Positions 1-8,123 of a stretch of 64,000 nucleotides of DNA are shown here, one piece after another. The notes under the pieces are model-generated. The model saw nothing but the letters and a program-made list of their open reading frames with translations, was not told the origin of the DNA and did not search any database. Position numbers and translations under genes: made by a program. Source of the DNA: Rikenellaceae bacterium (GTDB lineage Bacteria; Bacteroidota; Bacteroidia; Bacteroidales; UBA932). Each line of letters opens with the position of its first letter. Positions within the stretch are counted from its first letter, which is position 1. The stretch spans positions 305,860 through 369,859 of the forward strand of contig DPKJ01000003.1 of the NCBI GenBank assembly GCA_003542575.1, written 5' to 3'.

Positions 1-2
1 AA

Positions 3-38
3 AAAGCATGGTGACTTCTTTAATAATCACCATGCTTT
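3..38 (-). terminator. Rho-independent terminator of the TRL-like lipoprotein gene
   Basis: A perfect 12-bp inverted repeat (AAAGCATGGTGA at 3-14 and its complement at 27-38) with a 12-nt loop lies 10 bases past the stop codon of the minus-strand gene. On the transcript it is followed by a U run (plus-strand A run at 1-5). Confidence 0.8.
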
Positions 39-47
39 ACATGAACT

Positions 48-332
48 TTATTCTCCTGTTACTATTGTTTCAAAGGTAACAATAAGGTTAAGGATACTTG
101 TTTTTTTGATGTCAACAGTAGCAATTTTCTTAATACCACCATTTTTGGCAGCAGTCTGGATACTTGCATCCTGGTCAAAAAACAATACTCCCAGATAACC
201 GGTAGCTTTAGATACACCTACCTTATTACCTACAGGATTGCTGGTTGCGTTAACAGGTAATGTTAGTGCACAACCTGAAAGCAGTGCTGCCAGCCCTAGA
301 AGGGCAGCAAATTTCTTAAGTTTTTTCAACAT
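48..332 (-). CDS. TRL-like family lipoprotein
   Basis: Small exported lipoprotein of 94 residues. The N-terminus is a lipoprotein signal with lipobox LLSGC (Cys about residue 21), so the mature protein of about 74 residues should be anchored to the outer or inner membrane. The mature part has the pattern of the TRL-like family: PVNATSN near the start, a short Gly-rich stretch, then DASIQTAAKNGGIKKIATVD. The family is named after a gene adjacent to tRNA-Leu; its biochemical role is unknown. The gene stands alone and is closed by a strong terminator. Confidence 0.75.
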   Translation of the reverse strand: MLKKLKKFAALLGLAALLSGCALTLPVNATSNPVGNKVGVSKATGYLGVLFFDQDASIQTAAKNGGIKKIATVDIKKTSILNLIVTFETIVTGE

Positions 333-406
333 GGCTTATGTTATTGATTTTTGTGAATATATCGAGGCTAAAGTTATGATTTTAAATTGTTTCTGCCAAA
401 TAAACT

Positions 407-1159
407 TCACCTTCCCGATTCGTTAAGAATTTGGGTCCTTTTCTTTAAGTACTTAAGAACTAAATACATAAACAGAGTTAAAATAGCGCCAACAATAAGA
501 AAATAGTTGAAATGAGTATCATTTTCAATTAATTCACCTGCAATATCAAACATGCAAAATATTAGGAAGATAGCAGCCAGGCCGTTTTTTTCTTGTTTTA
601 ACACTTTTTTCCAGCTAAATGTTAATCCGGATTTTGAAAATTTTGAAAATTTTGGAATAAATGCCGGAACAAAATTAGCCCATTCTAAATATTCAGCTCC
701 AAACTTACGACGTAAAAATTGCTCTTCAGCAAACATAATCCTTTCATAATATAGCCAGTAAACAAAGCAAAAAACAAGAATGAACCAAATATTCCCTGTT
801 AACAATGCCAGGCCAAACCACATAAAAAAATTACCAAGATAAAGCGGGTGTCTTACAATACTATAAATTCCTGATGTATTTAGAGTATCTGCTACTTGTT
901 GTTTAGTATTTCTGCCTGAAGTGTTTTTGGGAGTATAGCCAACAGTATAAATACGAATACCCAACCCAATCAGACTTACAAACAGGCAAAACATTTCGTA
1001 ATAAATCTCGTAAGATGTATTATGGAGAGAGAAAACTCCCGGATACATTTCTGACCTCAAAAATAAGAGGGCTCCAATAATTAATATTATTACAGGAAGC
1101 AGACTACGATATCTAAACAGCCAAATCCCTTCTTCTTCAAACTCTTCAATTAGTGCCAT
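407..1159 (-). CDS. ICMT/PEMT-like integral membrane methyltransferase
   Basis: Membrane protein of 250 residues with about six hydrophobic segments. The diagnostic part lies around residues 90-170: SGIYSIVRHPLYLGNFF followed by a hydrophobic stretch, then ERIMFAEEQFLRRKFGAEYLEW. This RHP-Y-G / E-(x)n-F-G-xxYxxY arrangement is the SAM-binding C-terminal motif of isoprenylcysteine carboxyl and phospholipid methyltransferases. Bacterial homologues include the Leptospira lipid A phosphate methyltransferase LmtA, so a lipid substrate in the envelope is plausible but not shown. Two further hydrophobic segments follow the methyltransferase motif. It is a single gene with no obvious operon partner. 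Confidence 0.7.
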   Translation of the reverse strand: MALIEEFEEEGIWLFRYRSLLPVIILIIGALLFLRSEMYPGVFSLHNTSYEIYYEMFCLFVSLIGLGIRIYTVGYTPKNTSGRNTKQQVADTLNTSGIYSIVRHPLYLGNFFMWFGLALLTGNIWFILVFCFVYWLYYERIMFAEEQFLRRKFGAEYLEWANFVPAFIPKFSKFSKSGLTFSWKKVLKQEKNGLAAIFLIFCMFDIAGELIENDTHFNYFLIVGAILTLFMYLVLKYLKKRTQILNESGR

Positions 1160-1302
1160 AAAATTGCAGATTTAAGATGAGGTATACATAACGAATCACA
1201 TAGAATACCTCACAATTATATTAAAGTTATGCAAATTAATTGGAGAATGTTTATTTAAGCGTACAATTGTTTTTTAGCCTGAATTTAATAATAAGAATGT
1301 TA

Positions 1303-2361
1303 CTACTTTATACCCTTTTTATGATACTCTTTAATAATTTTACCTAGCATTTTATCCCTCTTCTTTTTCTCTGAAACAGATGTTTCGAAAAAGTCTCTCT
1401 CTTTTTGCATTTTTAGATAATTTCCATACAGATCTTTGTCCAGTAACCCCTTATTCAGTGCTTCAATAACAGAACAACCAATTTCATTTGTGTGACTGCA
1501 ATCTTTGAATTTACAATTCTTAGAAAGAGTGTAGATGTCATCAAAAGTCATTTCAAGCCCCGACTCGCTGTCTACAATACCAACCTCTCTCATTCCCGGG
1601 TTGTCTATTAGAATTCCTCCATTCTCAAGAAAGATCATTTCTCTGTGACTTGTAGTATGCCTTCCTTTGCCGGTACTTTGACTGATTGATTCTGTACTCA
1701 TTACCCGTTTGCCGGAGAGGTTATTCACCAGTGTAGATTTACCAACACCAGATGAGCCCAGCAAGCAAAAAGTTTTACCCTTTTCAATCAAGCGGGTTAA
1801 ATCATCATAGCCCTCATGTGTAGTGTTACTTATTGTGAATACCTGAACACCTTTTATCCTTTTTCTGATTAGCTCAATGATTCTGATCCTGGTAGGCTCA
1901 TCAATCAAATCTATCTTTGTCAGAACAATTACCGGCTTCACTTTGGATGAATTACAAATAGTGAGATATCTTTCAAGACGGTTTATATTGAAATCTCTGT
2001 CAGCCGCCTGAACCAAAAGGGCATAGTCAATATTTGCAGCAATTACCTGTATCTCGCCAAACTTATCAATTGCCTGTCTTGAAATCATTGATAATCTTGG
2101 TATTATTTTATGAATTATTGAATTTCCCGAATCAAAAGTTGTTATTGCTACCCAGTCACCAACAGCCGGAAAATCCACTCGTCCATTTGCAGAAAATCTT
2201 AAATTACCGGTGATTTCAGATTCAAACTCACCATTAGTGGTTTTTACTATATACCTCTCTTTATGCTCCGCTATTACCCGACCAATTTCAAACTCAGAAA
2301 GGTTATTTTCTACTCTTAATTGTTCAATTCCAGAGTTGTACCCTAATTGTTCCAAGTCCAT
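1303..2361 (-). CDS. rsgA: Ribosome small subunit-dependent GTPase A
   Basis: Circularly permuted GTPase that helps late 30S maturation. An N-terminal OB-fold (KERYIVKTTNGEFESEI...VGDWVAI) is followed by the permuted G domain with TKIDL (G4), GSSGVGKSTLVN (P-loop), a threonine-rich switch with the GRHTTSHRE signature, and DNPGMRE (G3). It ends in a C-terminal zinc-binding Cys/His cluster (CKFKDCSHTNEIGC). The reading frame extends 19 codons upstream to 2418, overlapping the mgtE end. I prefer the ATG at 2361 because family members usually begin at M(D/N)LE-LGY; the ATG at 2370 is also possible. The length of about 352 residues is normal. Confidence 0.93.
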   Translation of the reverse strand: MDLEQLGYNSGIEQLRVENNLSEFEIGRVIAEHKERYIVKTTNGEFESEITGNLRFSANGRVDFPAVGDWVAITTFDSGNSIIHKIIPRLSMISRQAIDKFGEIQVIAANIDYALLVQAADRDFNINRLERYLTICNSSKVKPVIVLTKIDLIDEPTRIRIIELIRKRIKGVQVFTISNTTHEGYDDLTRLIEKGKTFCLLGSSGVGKSTLVNNLSGKRVMSTESISQSTGKGRHTTSHREMIFLENGGILIDNPGMREVGIVDSESGLEMTFDDIYTLSKNCKFKDCSHTNEIGCSVIEALNKGLLDKDLYGNYLKMQKERDFFETSVSEKKKRDKMLGKIIKEYHKKGIK

Positions 2362-2399
2362 TTGTAACATTATTTTATCAAGTTTATTGAGAAATTTCC

Positions 2400-3743
2400 T
2401 TAAATTCCAAAATACCAATTAGCGATGGAAAAATATATCAAGACCCCACATATATCTGCAATAGAAGTAATTAATGGAGCACTGGCAGTTGCCGGATCTA
2501 GTTTGAATCTTGTGAAAACAAATGGAAGAAGTAGGCCGATTAGACTTCCTGCCATGACAGCCAAAAGCATTGTTAAAGAAACAACAATTATAATTTCCGG
2601 CGCTCGGAAACTTGCAACTATTGCAACTCCTATTGCCATTGTTACTCCTAAAAACAGAGAAACCATCATCTCCTTAGCAATTAGCTTATACCAATCTGAT
2701 AGTTTAACGTCACCAATTGCCAATGAACGGATCATCAATGTTGCGGATTGTGCACCGGCATTTCCTCCACTATCGATTAATAGCGGCAAAAAGAAGACAA
2801 GGGAAACAATAGATTGGATTACATTTTCAAAATTTGCAATTGCAGCACCTGAGAAAACATTCATAAAGACGAGAGCAAGTAACCAGAAGATTCTGTTTTT
2901 ATAAAGACTGAAAACTCTTTCTTTCAGAGGATTAGCAATAGCCGACTTAAATGCACCAAATTTGTGAAAGTCCTCAGTTGTCTCTTCTTCCTCCACTTCC
3001 ATGATATCATCAACAGTAATAATTCCTATCAGAACACCTTCTGCAGTAATAACCGGCAAAGCCACTCTGTCGTAGTCTTTAAATGTTTTTATTGCTGTTT
3101 CCTGGTCGTCCACAGCATTGAGAGAGACAAACCGATAGTCCATCAGTTCGTCAATTTTTTGGTTTGGTGATGCAAGAATAATCTCTTTAATTTTTATGTC
3201 ATCAATTAACTTTCAATCATTGTCAACAACATAAATAACATTGAGCGTTTCAGAATCTTTCCCATACTTTCTTATGTGTTCAAAGGTATGTTCAACTGTA
3301 TCTGAAGGTTTAACGGCAATATACTCAGGCGTCATAAGCCTACCTATACTATCCTCAGGGTAACCTAAAAGTTGAACTGTTATCTGTCTCTCTTCGGGAT
3401 TAAGAAGTTGGATCAGTCGTTGAGTAACCTTACCGGGCAACTCTTCGAAGAAGGCCGTCCTGTCATCAGGTTCAATATCATTCAGTAGATTTGAGAGTTT
3501 ATGAACATTTTGAGCAAGTCCCTCAATAATGTGCTCCTGCTTTTGATGTGAAAGTAACTGAAAGACCTCTTTTGATTGTTTCCTGTTTAGCAATCTGAAT
3601 AAGATTATTTCATCACTTTCTGAAATATTCTCAACAACATCTGCTAATTGAAAAATATCTAAATCGTTTAAAGACTTTTTGAGTCTCTTCCACTCCTTGT
3701 TTTTGATAAGATCATGGAAAGTGTTTTTTCTAATTTCAACCAT
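2400..3743 (-). pseudogene. mgtE: Magnesium transporter MgtE, interrupted by an in-frame TGA
   Basis: The two halves form one MgtE of 448 codons in a single frame. 3743-3213 encodes the N-terminal superhelical domain and the first half of CBS1 (ending YVVDND). A TGA at 3215-3213 interrupts it, then 23 in-frame codons (beginning KLIDDIKIKE) lead into CBS2 and five transmembrane segments with the conserved pore-region motif DSGGNAGAQSATL. The codon at this position is commonly Gly in relatives (D-G-K-L-I-D-D), so a GGA to TGA change is the simplest cause. No frameshift or other lesion is visible. A C-terminal fragment could restart at the ATG at 3143, giving a transporter without its Mg2+-sensing N domain. 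Alternatives are sequencing error or readthrough. Confidence 0.85.
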
Positions 3744-3828
3744 TGTTAACCTCCTTATTTAACGTTCTATAAGGAGATTTAGTGCCCCTTATAAAAGTTT
3801 TGATTTTGTTATACTACATTGATAAGGG
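3744..3828 (-). promoter_or_regulatory. mgtE leader with mutually exclusive hairpins (candidate Mg2+ switch)
   Basis: In transcript order the leader contains CCCTTAT (3828-3822), TATAAGGGG (3793-3785), CTCCTTATA (3776-3768) and ATAAGGAGG (3758-3750). The last is an unusually strong Shine-Dalgarno sequence 6 nt before the ATG. Segment 3 can pair with segment 4 (8 perfect bp, hiding the SD) or with segment 2 (9 bp with one G-U, freeing the SD). Segment 1 can in turn remove segment 2 (7 bp). This alternating arrangement is typical of translational riboswitch expression platforms. It does not resemble the longer M-box. Ligand and function are inferred only from the position in front of mgtE. Confidence 0.5.
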
Positions 3829-3867
3829 CCTTCTTCCATAGTGTTTCAGTAATGTTTAATCAGGATT

Positions 3868-3875
3868 CAAAGTTA
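3868..3875 (-). promoter_or_regulatory. Candidate -7 promoter element for mgtE
   Basis: The minus strand reads TAACTTTG here, matching the Bacteroidota -7 consensus TAnnTTTG. No good TTTG is found at the usual -33 spacing. Transcription from it would give a leader of about 120 nt that contains all four pairing segments of the proposed switch. Confidence 0.35.
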
Positions 3876-3921
3876 AGTTTTTTTCATAAATTCTTGAATC
3901 TCTCCGGCAAAAACAAATAAA

Positions 3922-3953
3922 TTTGGTTTATTTCATAAACTTATTTACATTTG
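3922..3953 (+). promoter_or_regulatory. Bacteroidota-type promoter of the membrane protein/regulator operon
   Basis: TTTG at 3922-3925 and TACATTTG at 3946-3953 are separated by 20 bases. Both match the -33 and -7 consensus of the Bacteroidota primary sigma factor. The operator palindrome at 3925-3948 fills the space between them, so a bound repressor would block RNA polymerase. Confidence 0.6.
3925..3948 (+). promoter_or_regulatory. Operator copy 1: GTTTAT-NNN-ATAAAC palindrome
   Basis: A 24-bp repeat unit beginning GGTTTATTTCATAAAC contains the palindrome GTTTAT-NNN-ATAAAC and a TTATTTAC tail. It sits exactly between the -33 and -7 boxes. The second copy 69 bases downstream differs only in the three spacer bases. 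Confidence 0.6.
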
Positions 3954-3993
3954 CAACGCGCAACCTATAGAGTTGCAATTTTTTGAACCAAAT

Positions 3994-4017
3994 GGTTTAT
4001 ATTATAAACTTATTTAC
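3994..4017 (+). promoter_or_regulatory. Operator copy 2 in the 5' leader
   Basis: Second copy of the unit, GGTTTATATTATAAAC plus TTATTTAC, identical to the first outside the spacer. It lies in the predicted leader, 24 bases before the ATG. The spacing of 69 bp between copies would allow co-operative binding. A further imperfect inverted repeat (TTGCAAC at 3951-3957, GTTGCAA at 3972-3978) lies between the two copies. Confidence 0.55.
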
Positions 4018-4040
4018 TAATCTAAGCAACAATTAAATTT

Positions 4041-4631
4041 ATGGAAGAGAGAAACTTAACTCAAAATGAAAGTCTGGAAATAATCACCAATATGATTAAA
4101 GAGACTAGAAATAATCTCGAAAAAGATGGTGGCAGCATCTACCTGCTGTGGGGGTATGTATGGCTTTTTGTGTCACTTGCAATCTATTTTTTACTTATGA
4201 AAACAGGTGACTACAGGATACAGTGGCTTTGGTTTACAATACCACTTATTGGATATCCGGGAATGATTTATTTGTTAAAAAAAGAGAAGCGGGGAGCTAC
4301 AACATTTGCAGGAAGAGTGATTGGAAATATTTGGATAGTAATAGGTGTTGTTGCAGCATTACTGTCTCTTTATATGTTTATTGACTACAATGCCTTTCCA
4401 ATTTTATTCACAATGGCCCTTCTGATAAATACCGGGGTAGCAATAAGTGGTCTGATAATAAAATTTAAACCAATTATTGTTGCCGGGTTTTTGGGAATAT
4501 TATTGAGTTTTGTAATACTGATTCTCAGTGGACTGGATCAGATTTTAATCTTTTCACTCTTTGCGGTAATTATGCTCATTATTCCGGGCCACATACTAAA
4601 TTCTGCATCAAGAAAATCTCAAAAAGCATAA
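4041..4631 (+). CDS. Six-segment membrane protein of unknown function, operon with a winged-helix regulator
   Basis: Protein of 196 residues. A charged N-terminal stretch (about 40 residues, many Glu and Asn) precedes about six hydrophobic segments packed closely with short loops, ending in a basic tail. I recognise no catalytic or transport motif. Proteins of this kind are commonly paired with PF13601-type regulators in Bacteroidota, which is the arrangement here: the next gene starts 4 bases after its stop. The pair sits behind a promoter carrying two operator palindromes, so its expression is probably controlled by the downstream regulator. A sensory or membrane-stress role is only a guess. 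Confidence 0.7.
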   Translation: MEERNLTQNESLEIITNMIKETRNNLEKDGGSIYLLWGYVWLFVSLAIYFLLMKTGDYRIQWLWFTIPLIGYPGMIYLLKKEKRGATTFAGRVIGNIWIVIGVVAALLSLYMFIDYNAFPILFTMALLINTGVAISGLIIKFKPIIVAGFLGILLSFVILILSGLDQILIFSLFAVIMLIIPGHILNSASRKSQKA

Positions 4632-4635
4632 AGCC

Positions 4636-4926
4636 ATGTTTAAAGATTTAGACCCATTACTTCATTCGCAGCTGCGACTTGCAGTTATCTCAATTTTGAT
4701 TTCGGTAGAAGAGGCAGATTTTGTTTATCTGCGCGAGAAAACCGGCTCAACGGGAGGTAACCTTAGTGTTCAGCTGGAAAAACTAAGCGAGGCAGGATAC
4801 ATTGAGATAGAAAAGGGATTCAGCGGCAAACGGCCCAGAACTTTATGCCATATAACGGAAATCGGCCGGAATGCTTTTGAGCAGTATGTAGAGGCTTTGA
4901 AAAGTTATTTTAACACATCAGCTTAA
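4636..4926 (+). CDS. Winged-helix transcriptional regulator (HTH_34 type)
   Basis: Compact 96-residue DNA-binding protein. It shows the MarR/ArsR-like winged-helix pattern: LHSQLRLAVISIL (helix 1), FVYLREKTGSTGGNLSVQLEKLSEAGYIEIEK (helix-turn-helix with recognition helix, split here as FVYLREKTGS and TGGNLSVQLEKL), a wing with SGKRPRTLCHIT, and a C-terminal dimerisation helix. This matches the PF13601 winged-helix family. It is the second gene of a two-gene operon and the likely ligand of the GTTTAT-NNN-ATAAAC operators upstream. Its last 17 bases overlap the convergent DUF3795 gene. Confidence 0.8.
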   Translation: MFKDLDPLLHSQLRLAVISILISVEEADFVYLREKTGSTGGNLSVQLEKLSEAGYIEIEKGFSGKRPRTLCHITEIGRNAFEQYVEALKSYFNTSA

Positions 4927-5311
4927 GATTACCACAATTTAAACATGTATCTCTGTGGACACAAAGTAATTGCCCGCAATTTCTGCATTTCCATTTTTCT
5001 TCTTCAAGCTCAATGAATTGTGTTAAACCTGTCTCTTTAATCGTATTAAGATTTTCAATAAGGCTAACTCCGTATTTGGTTCTGTATCTTTTATCCAGAT
5101 CTTTAATACGCCTGCAGGGAAATTTTAAACAAGTATTGCAAAGCAACAAGCTGTTGTCTCCCTTTTCTGCACACTGTTTAATGCTACAAACTGTACAATG
5201 ATTTGGCTTATTACCGGTATTATTACACCCGACACATCTGTTTTTAGCTCTCTGGAAACCTAAACAGGTGTCACAATTAACGCCACACGGTGCAATACTT
5301 GCATTATTCAT
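4910..5311 (-). CDS. DUF3795 family cysteine-rich protein
   Basis: About 133 residues with many paired cysteines: PCGVNCDTC near the N-terminus, then RCVGC, HCTVCSIKQC, LCNTCLKFPC, and at the C-terminus CRNCGQLLC with CLNCG. The first part matches DUF3795, a family of small proteins presumed to bind zinc or an iron-sulphur cluster; the C-terminal pair looks like a zinc ribbon. The function is unknown. The frame opens at a GTG at 5314, but the adjacent ATG at 5311 (MNNASIAPCG) is the more likely start. It is immediately downstream of the GNAT gene and probably co-transcribed with it. Confidence 0.75.
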   Translation of the reverse strand: MNNASIAPCGVNCDTCLGFQRAKNRCVGCNNTGNKPNHCTVCSIKQCAEKGDNSLLLCNTCLKFPCRRIKDLDKRYRTKYGVSLIENLNTIKETGLTQFIELEEEKWKCRNCGQLLCVHRDTCLNCGNLKLMC

Positions 5312-5314
5312 CAC

Positions 5315-5851
5315 TCACTCTTTTATTTTTGCATATCTGATTTCGTCGTAAATCAGATCATACTTGCAAATTGACTTTCTGAAGACAGCCTCTTTACTGA
5401 AACCACACTTTTCCAGTACCCTTTGTGATGCCTTGTTAAATTCGAAAACTCCGGTATAGATTCTCACTATGTCAAGTGTTTTAAACCCCCACTCTGTTAT
5501 CAAATCAACAGCTTTTGACATTATACCCATATTCCAGAAAGGTTCTCCAATAAAATATCCAATCTCGGCACTTTTACGATACACATCTGTTCCCGGAGAT
5601 AAACTAATGTTCCCAACATACTCCCCTTTATAATCGATCGCATAGATTGATTTTGGATTCTGCATATCTACAGCCTCTTTAAATCGAATAGCATCATCCA
5701 TTGTATAGGGGTTAGGGAACGCATCCCTTAGATTTATAGCAACTTTAGGGTTGTTTGCATATTTTGCCAATAACTGCAGATCAGAATTCTCTATCTCTCT
5801 TATTACCACATCTCCTTTCGAAGCAATAATTTTATTAACCATCTTATTCAT
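5315..5851 (-). CDS. GNAT family N-acetyltransferase, RimJ/RimL type
   Basis: 178-residue acetyltransferase. Typical elements are an N-terminal IREIENSDLQLLAKYANNP, YVGNISLSPG, the AEIGYFIGEPFWNMGIMSKA region that forms the acetyl-CoA pyrophosphate-binding loop, a GF-LDIVRIYTGVFEFNKASQRVLEKCGF stretch (ending N-x-x-S-x-R-V-L-E-K-x-G-F) and a C-terminal beta strand. This is the pattern of RimJ/RimL-like enzymes that acetylate protein N-termini or small amines; the substrate cannot be told. The stop is 3 bases before the DUF3795 ATG, so the two genes are probably one operon. Confidence 0.85.
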   Translation of the reverse strand: MNKMVNKIIASKGDVVIREIENSDLQLLAKYANNPKVAINLRDAFPNPYTMDDAIRFKEAVDMQNPKSIYAIDYKGEYVGNISLSPGTDVYRKSAEIGYFIGEPFWNMGIMSKAVDLITEWGFKTLDIVRIYTGVFEFNKASQRVLEKCGFSKEAVFRKSICKYDLIYDEIRYAKIKE

Positions 5852-5877
5852 TTTCTTATATTTAGTCAGAAATTTAC

Positions 5878-6759
5878 CTATTGGGATACTATCTGATCTA
5901 ATGTATCTGATATCTTTAATTTTTCTCTCATTGGTTTCATATAACTGTTTGAGATTCCGTACTTTTCTCTTAAAGGATTAACAATTTCGCTGTACAAAAC
6001 CTCTTTATATGTTTTATCTGCACCTCCGGTCTGATATAACTCCGTAAACGCATTGCATTTATCAGGGAATTTAGTTTTAATAAAATCAAAAAAGTATTTT
6101 CTGGTAACACCCCTCAAATAAAGAACTCCAGGTAACATATAATGGACATTTGCTGCTTTTGCTTCTATACAGAGGTTTTCAATGTTTTCTCGACTATCGG
6201 TGAGCAGTGGTATTATGGGCATTGTATGAAGTCCTACTGAGGCATTTGTATTTCTGAACTCTTTTAATATTTTAAATCTATCTGTGCTTGGACTTCCATT
6301 TGGTTCAATTTTAATTCGGATATTTTCGTCCATTGTCGTTATTGTGGAAGCTATATTTACATATGTAATATCTGCAAGTTGAGCAATCAGGTCAAAATCA
6401 CGTAAAATAAGGTCAGATTTTGTTGAGATTATTGCCGGTGTCTTGTGTTTGATGAGAAGCTTCAATACTTCAGGCATTATTTGATGCTCTTTTTCTATAC
6501 TCTGATAACTGTCAGTTACACCACCAATGTTTATAACTTCTCTCTTCCAGGATGGATCACTTAGCTCTTTTTCCAGTTGTTCTGCAATGTTTGTTTTAAC
6601 AAAAATATTGGTAAAATCATCTTCTCCCAAATAATCGTGTGAATAGCGTGCATAACAATACGCACAATTATGGGTGCAACCTCTGTAAATATTCAAATCC
6701 CACCCATACGGGATCTTCCTTCTAAGTTTAGTAAGTGCAGAAGAACAGGTTATGTTCAT
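5878..6759 (-). CDS. SPL-family radical SAM protein
   Basis: 293 residues. The radical SAM cluster motif is CTHNCAYC (residues about 28-35), preceded by GWDLNIYRG and followed by YARYSHDYLG. This layout is that of the spore-photoproduct-lyase-like family (COG1533/Rv2578c type) rather than true SplB. Downstream are family-typical stretches: NIGGVTDSYQSIEK, ISTKSDLILRDFDL and an EPNGSPSTDRFKIL region. The protein should bind one 4Fe-4S cluster and SAM; the substrate is unknown. It stands upstream of the GNAT/DUF3795 genes in the same direction. Confidence 0.85.
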   Translation of the reverse strand: MNITCSSALTKLRRKIPYGWDLNIYRGCTHNCAYCYARYSHDYLGEDDFTNIFVKTNIAEQLEKELSDPSWKREVINIGGVTDSYQSIEKEHQIMPEVLKLLIKHKTPAIISTKSDLILRDFDLIAQLADITYVNIASTITTMDENIRIKIEPNGSPSTDRFKILKEFRNTNASVGLHTMPIIPLLTDSRENIENLCIEAKAANVHYMLPGVLYLRGVTRKYFFDFIKTKFPDKCNAFTELYQTGGADKTYKEVLYSEIVNPLREKYGISNSYMKPMREKLKISDTLDQIVSQ

Positions 6760-6806
6760 ATATTCCTATCAGATAATAATATTATAAAAGGCAATCTATA
6801 AATAAG

Positions 6807-7031
6807 TTAGTTTTTAGCCTCCTTTTTAATCTTTTTCTTCTCGTCAAGCCAGAAAGCAAAAAGGATAATCGATGTGCCAAGTGAAAATCCCATTATCAAT
6901 ATATACCAAAATCCTGCTTGAGTTGGCTTGCAGGTAATTCTTTCGTACATACCAATGTACGATGCTGTGATGCCAAAAAATACGACGGACGAGGAGATTA
7001 CAGCCGATTTTTTATTTGCCGGTTTTTTCAT
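6807..7031 (-). CDS. Small two-helix membrane protein
   Basis: 74 residues with a basic N-terminus (MKKPANKK), two hydrophobic segments (about residues 10-27 and 41-62) joined by a polar loop with one Cys, and a highly charged Lys-rich tail. No recognised family. Length and clean start/stop suggest a real small membrane protein, but I have no motif evidence. Confidence 0.45.
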   Translation of the reverse strand: MKKPANKKSAVISSSVVFFGITASYIGMYERITCKPTQAGFWYILIMGFSLGTSIILFAFWLDEKKKIKKEAKN

Positions 7032-7081
7032 GATCAGAAATTTATATGCTATTTAAAGGTAGCCTTTTTCTATTTTCTAAA

Positions 7082-8107
7082 TCAATTATTGATATTATTA
7101 AATCTTAACCTCAGTTCTTCAATTATTGAAGAGCTTATCCAATATAGATCTGAATTTCCGTTTTGCGGAGAGTTATGGAAGTCGAGCAGAGATTGGGTGT
7201 TTAGCTCACTTAGAGTGTTAACCCCCATTTTAGCAGACATGAAAAATATGAACTTACCATCCGGAGTTACCGATGCTGACCACTCTTTTGGGTTTGCAGA
7301 ATTGATTTTCGGTCCCATATTAACTGCTTTGCCCCAATTGTCAAGGCTATCCCGAAAAGATATGTAATAATCCGTTCCGCCATAGCTATCAGGCATTCCA
7401 AAAGCAGGGATAATAATATAGCTTTCGTCAGCCGCCACAAATGCGTTGTATCTGGCTCTTCCGATATTCACATTTGAACACAGTTTTTCGGGCTGCTGAT
7501 ATTTTCCTGCCCGATAGCGGGAGCGGTAAATAAATTCTTCATTGGCAATTGTATCAAGGTGTGTAAAGTAAATAGTTCCATCATATGTTATCGATGGAAA
7601 AAATTCCTTACTCTTTGTATTAACCGGAGGTCCGAGGTTTTGTGGGTTAGTCCATTTACCATCTTCTTTAACAGATACCCAAATATCTTCATTGCCAACA
7701 GACGAAGAATCTACAGGCATAGTTGATATAAAAAATAGTTTACTGCCGTCTGGAGAGATGTGCGGCTCTATATATTTGTATTCGGGGTTGACACAATATT
7801 CAAAAACTTCAGGTGTAGTCCAAAGATTGTCAATTCTCTGTGAATAAAAGATTGTGGTGTATTTAAAGTTACCTACTTCACGACAGAAAAAAATTTCGTT
7901 GCCATCTGGAGAGATTGCAAAATCCCGTTCATTCATTCCGGTTGAAATGGTGTTTGGTGCAAATAGAATTGCAGTGTCGCCCGGAGTTGCTTGTCCAAAG
8001 TACTCGCCTTCAATTTTTAGCAATTGGTCCGAGGCGTTGGAATTTAACTCACAAGCAGTTACTAAAATCGTAATTATTAAGAATATGGGGTTGTAGAAAA
8101 TTTTCAT
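7082..8107 (-). CDS. PD40 (WD40-like) beta-propeller lipoprotein
   Basis: 341 residues. A signal peptide ends in the lipobox LVTAC, so it is a periplasmic or surface lipoprotein. Repeated blades carry the PD40 signature: ISPDGNEIFFCR, ISPDGSKLFFIS, ITYDGTIYFTH, VTPDGKFIFFMS. Such propellers, related to the C-terminal part of TolB, usually serve as protein- or glycan-binding platforms. No enzymatic motif is seen. It ends 17 bases before the aminotransferase gene's 3' end and is transcribed in the same direction, downstream of it. Confidence 0.8.
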   Translation of the reverse strand: MKIFYNPIFLIITILVTACELNSNASDQLLKIEGEYFGQATPGDTAILFAPNTISTGMNERDFAISPDGNEIFFCREVGNFKYTTIFYSQRIDNLWTTPEVFEYCVNPEYKYIEPHISPDGSKLFFISTMPVDSSSVGNEDIWVSVKEDGKWTNPQNLGPPVNTKSKEFFPSITYDGTIYFTHLDTIANEEFIYRSRYRAGKYQQPEKLCSNVNIGRARYNAFVAADESYIIIPAFGMPDSYGGTDYYISFRDSLDNWGKAVNMGPKINSANPKEWSASVTPDGKFIFFMSAKMGVNTLSELNTQSLLDFHNSPQNGNSDLYWISSSIIEELRLRFNNINN

Positions 8108-8123
8108 GTTTCAGGTTATTGAA

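Noticed and set aside
3213..3743. Reading the N-terminal half of mgtE as a separate short gene
   Set aside because: The 23 codons after the stop continue the MgtE sequence in the same frame, so it is one interrupted gene.
3744..3875. M-box (ykoK) riboswitch
   Set aside because: The leader is too short and lacks the conserved M-box core; only the alternating SD/anti-SD segments are supported.
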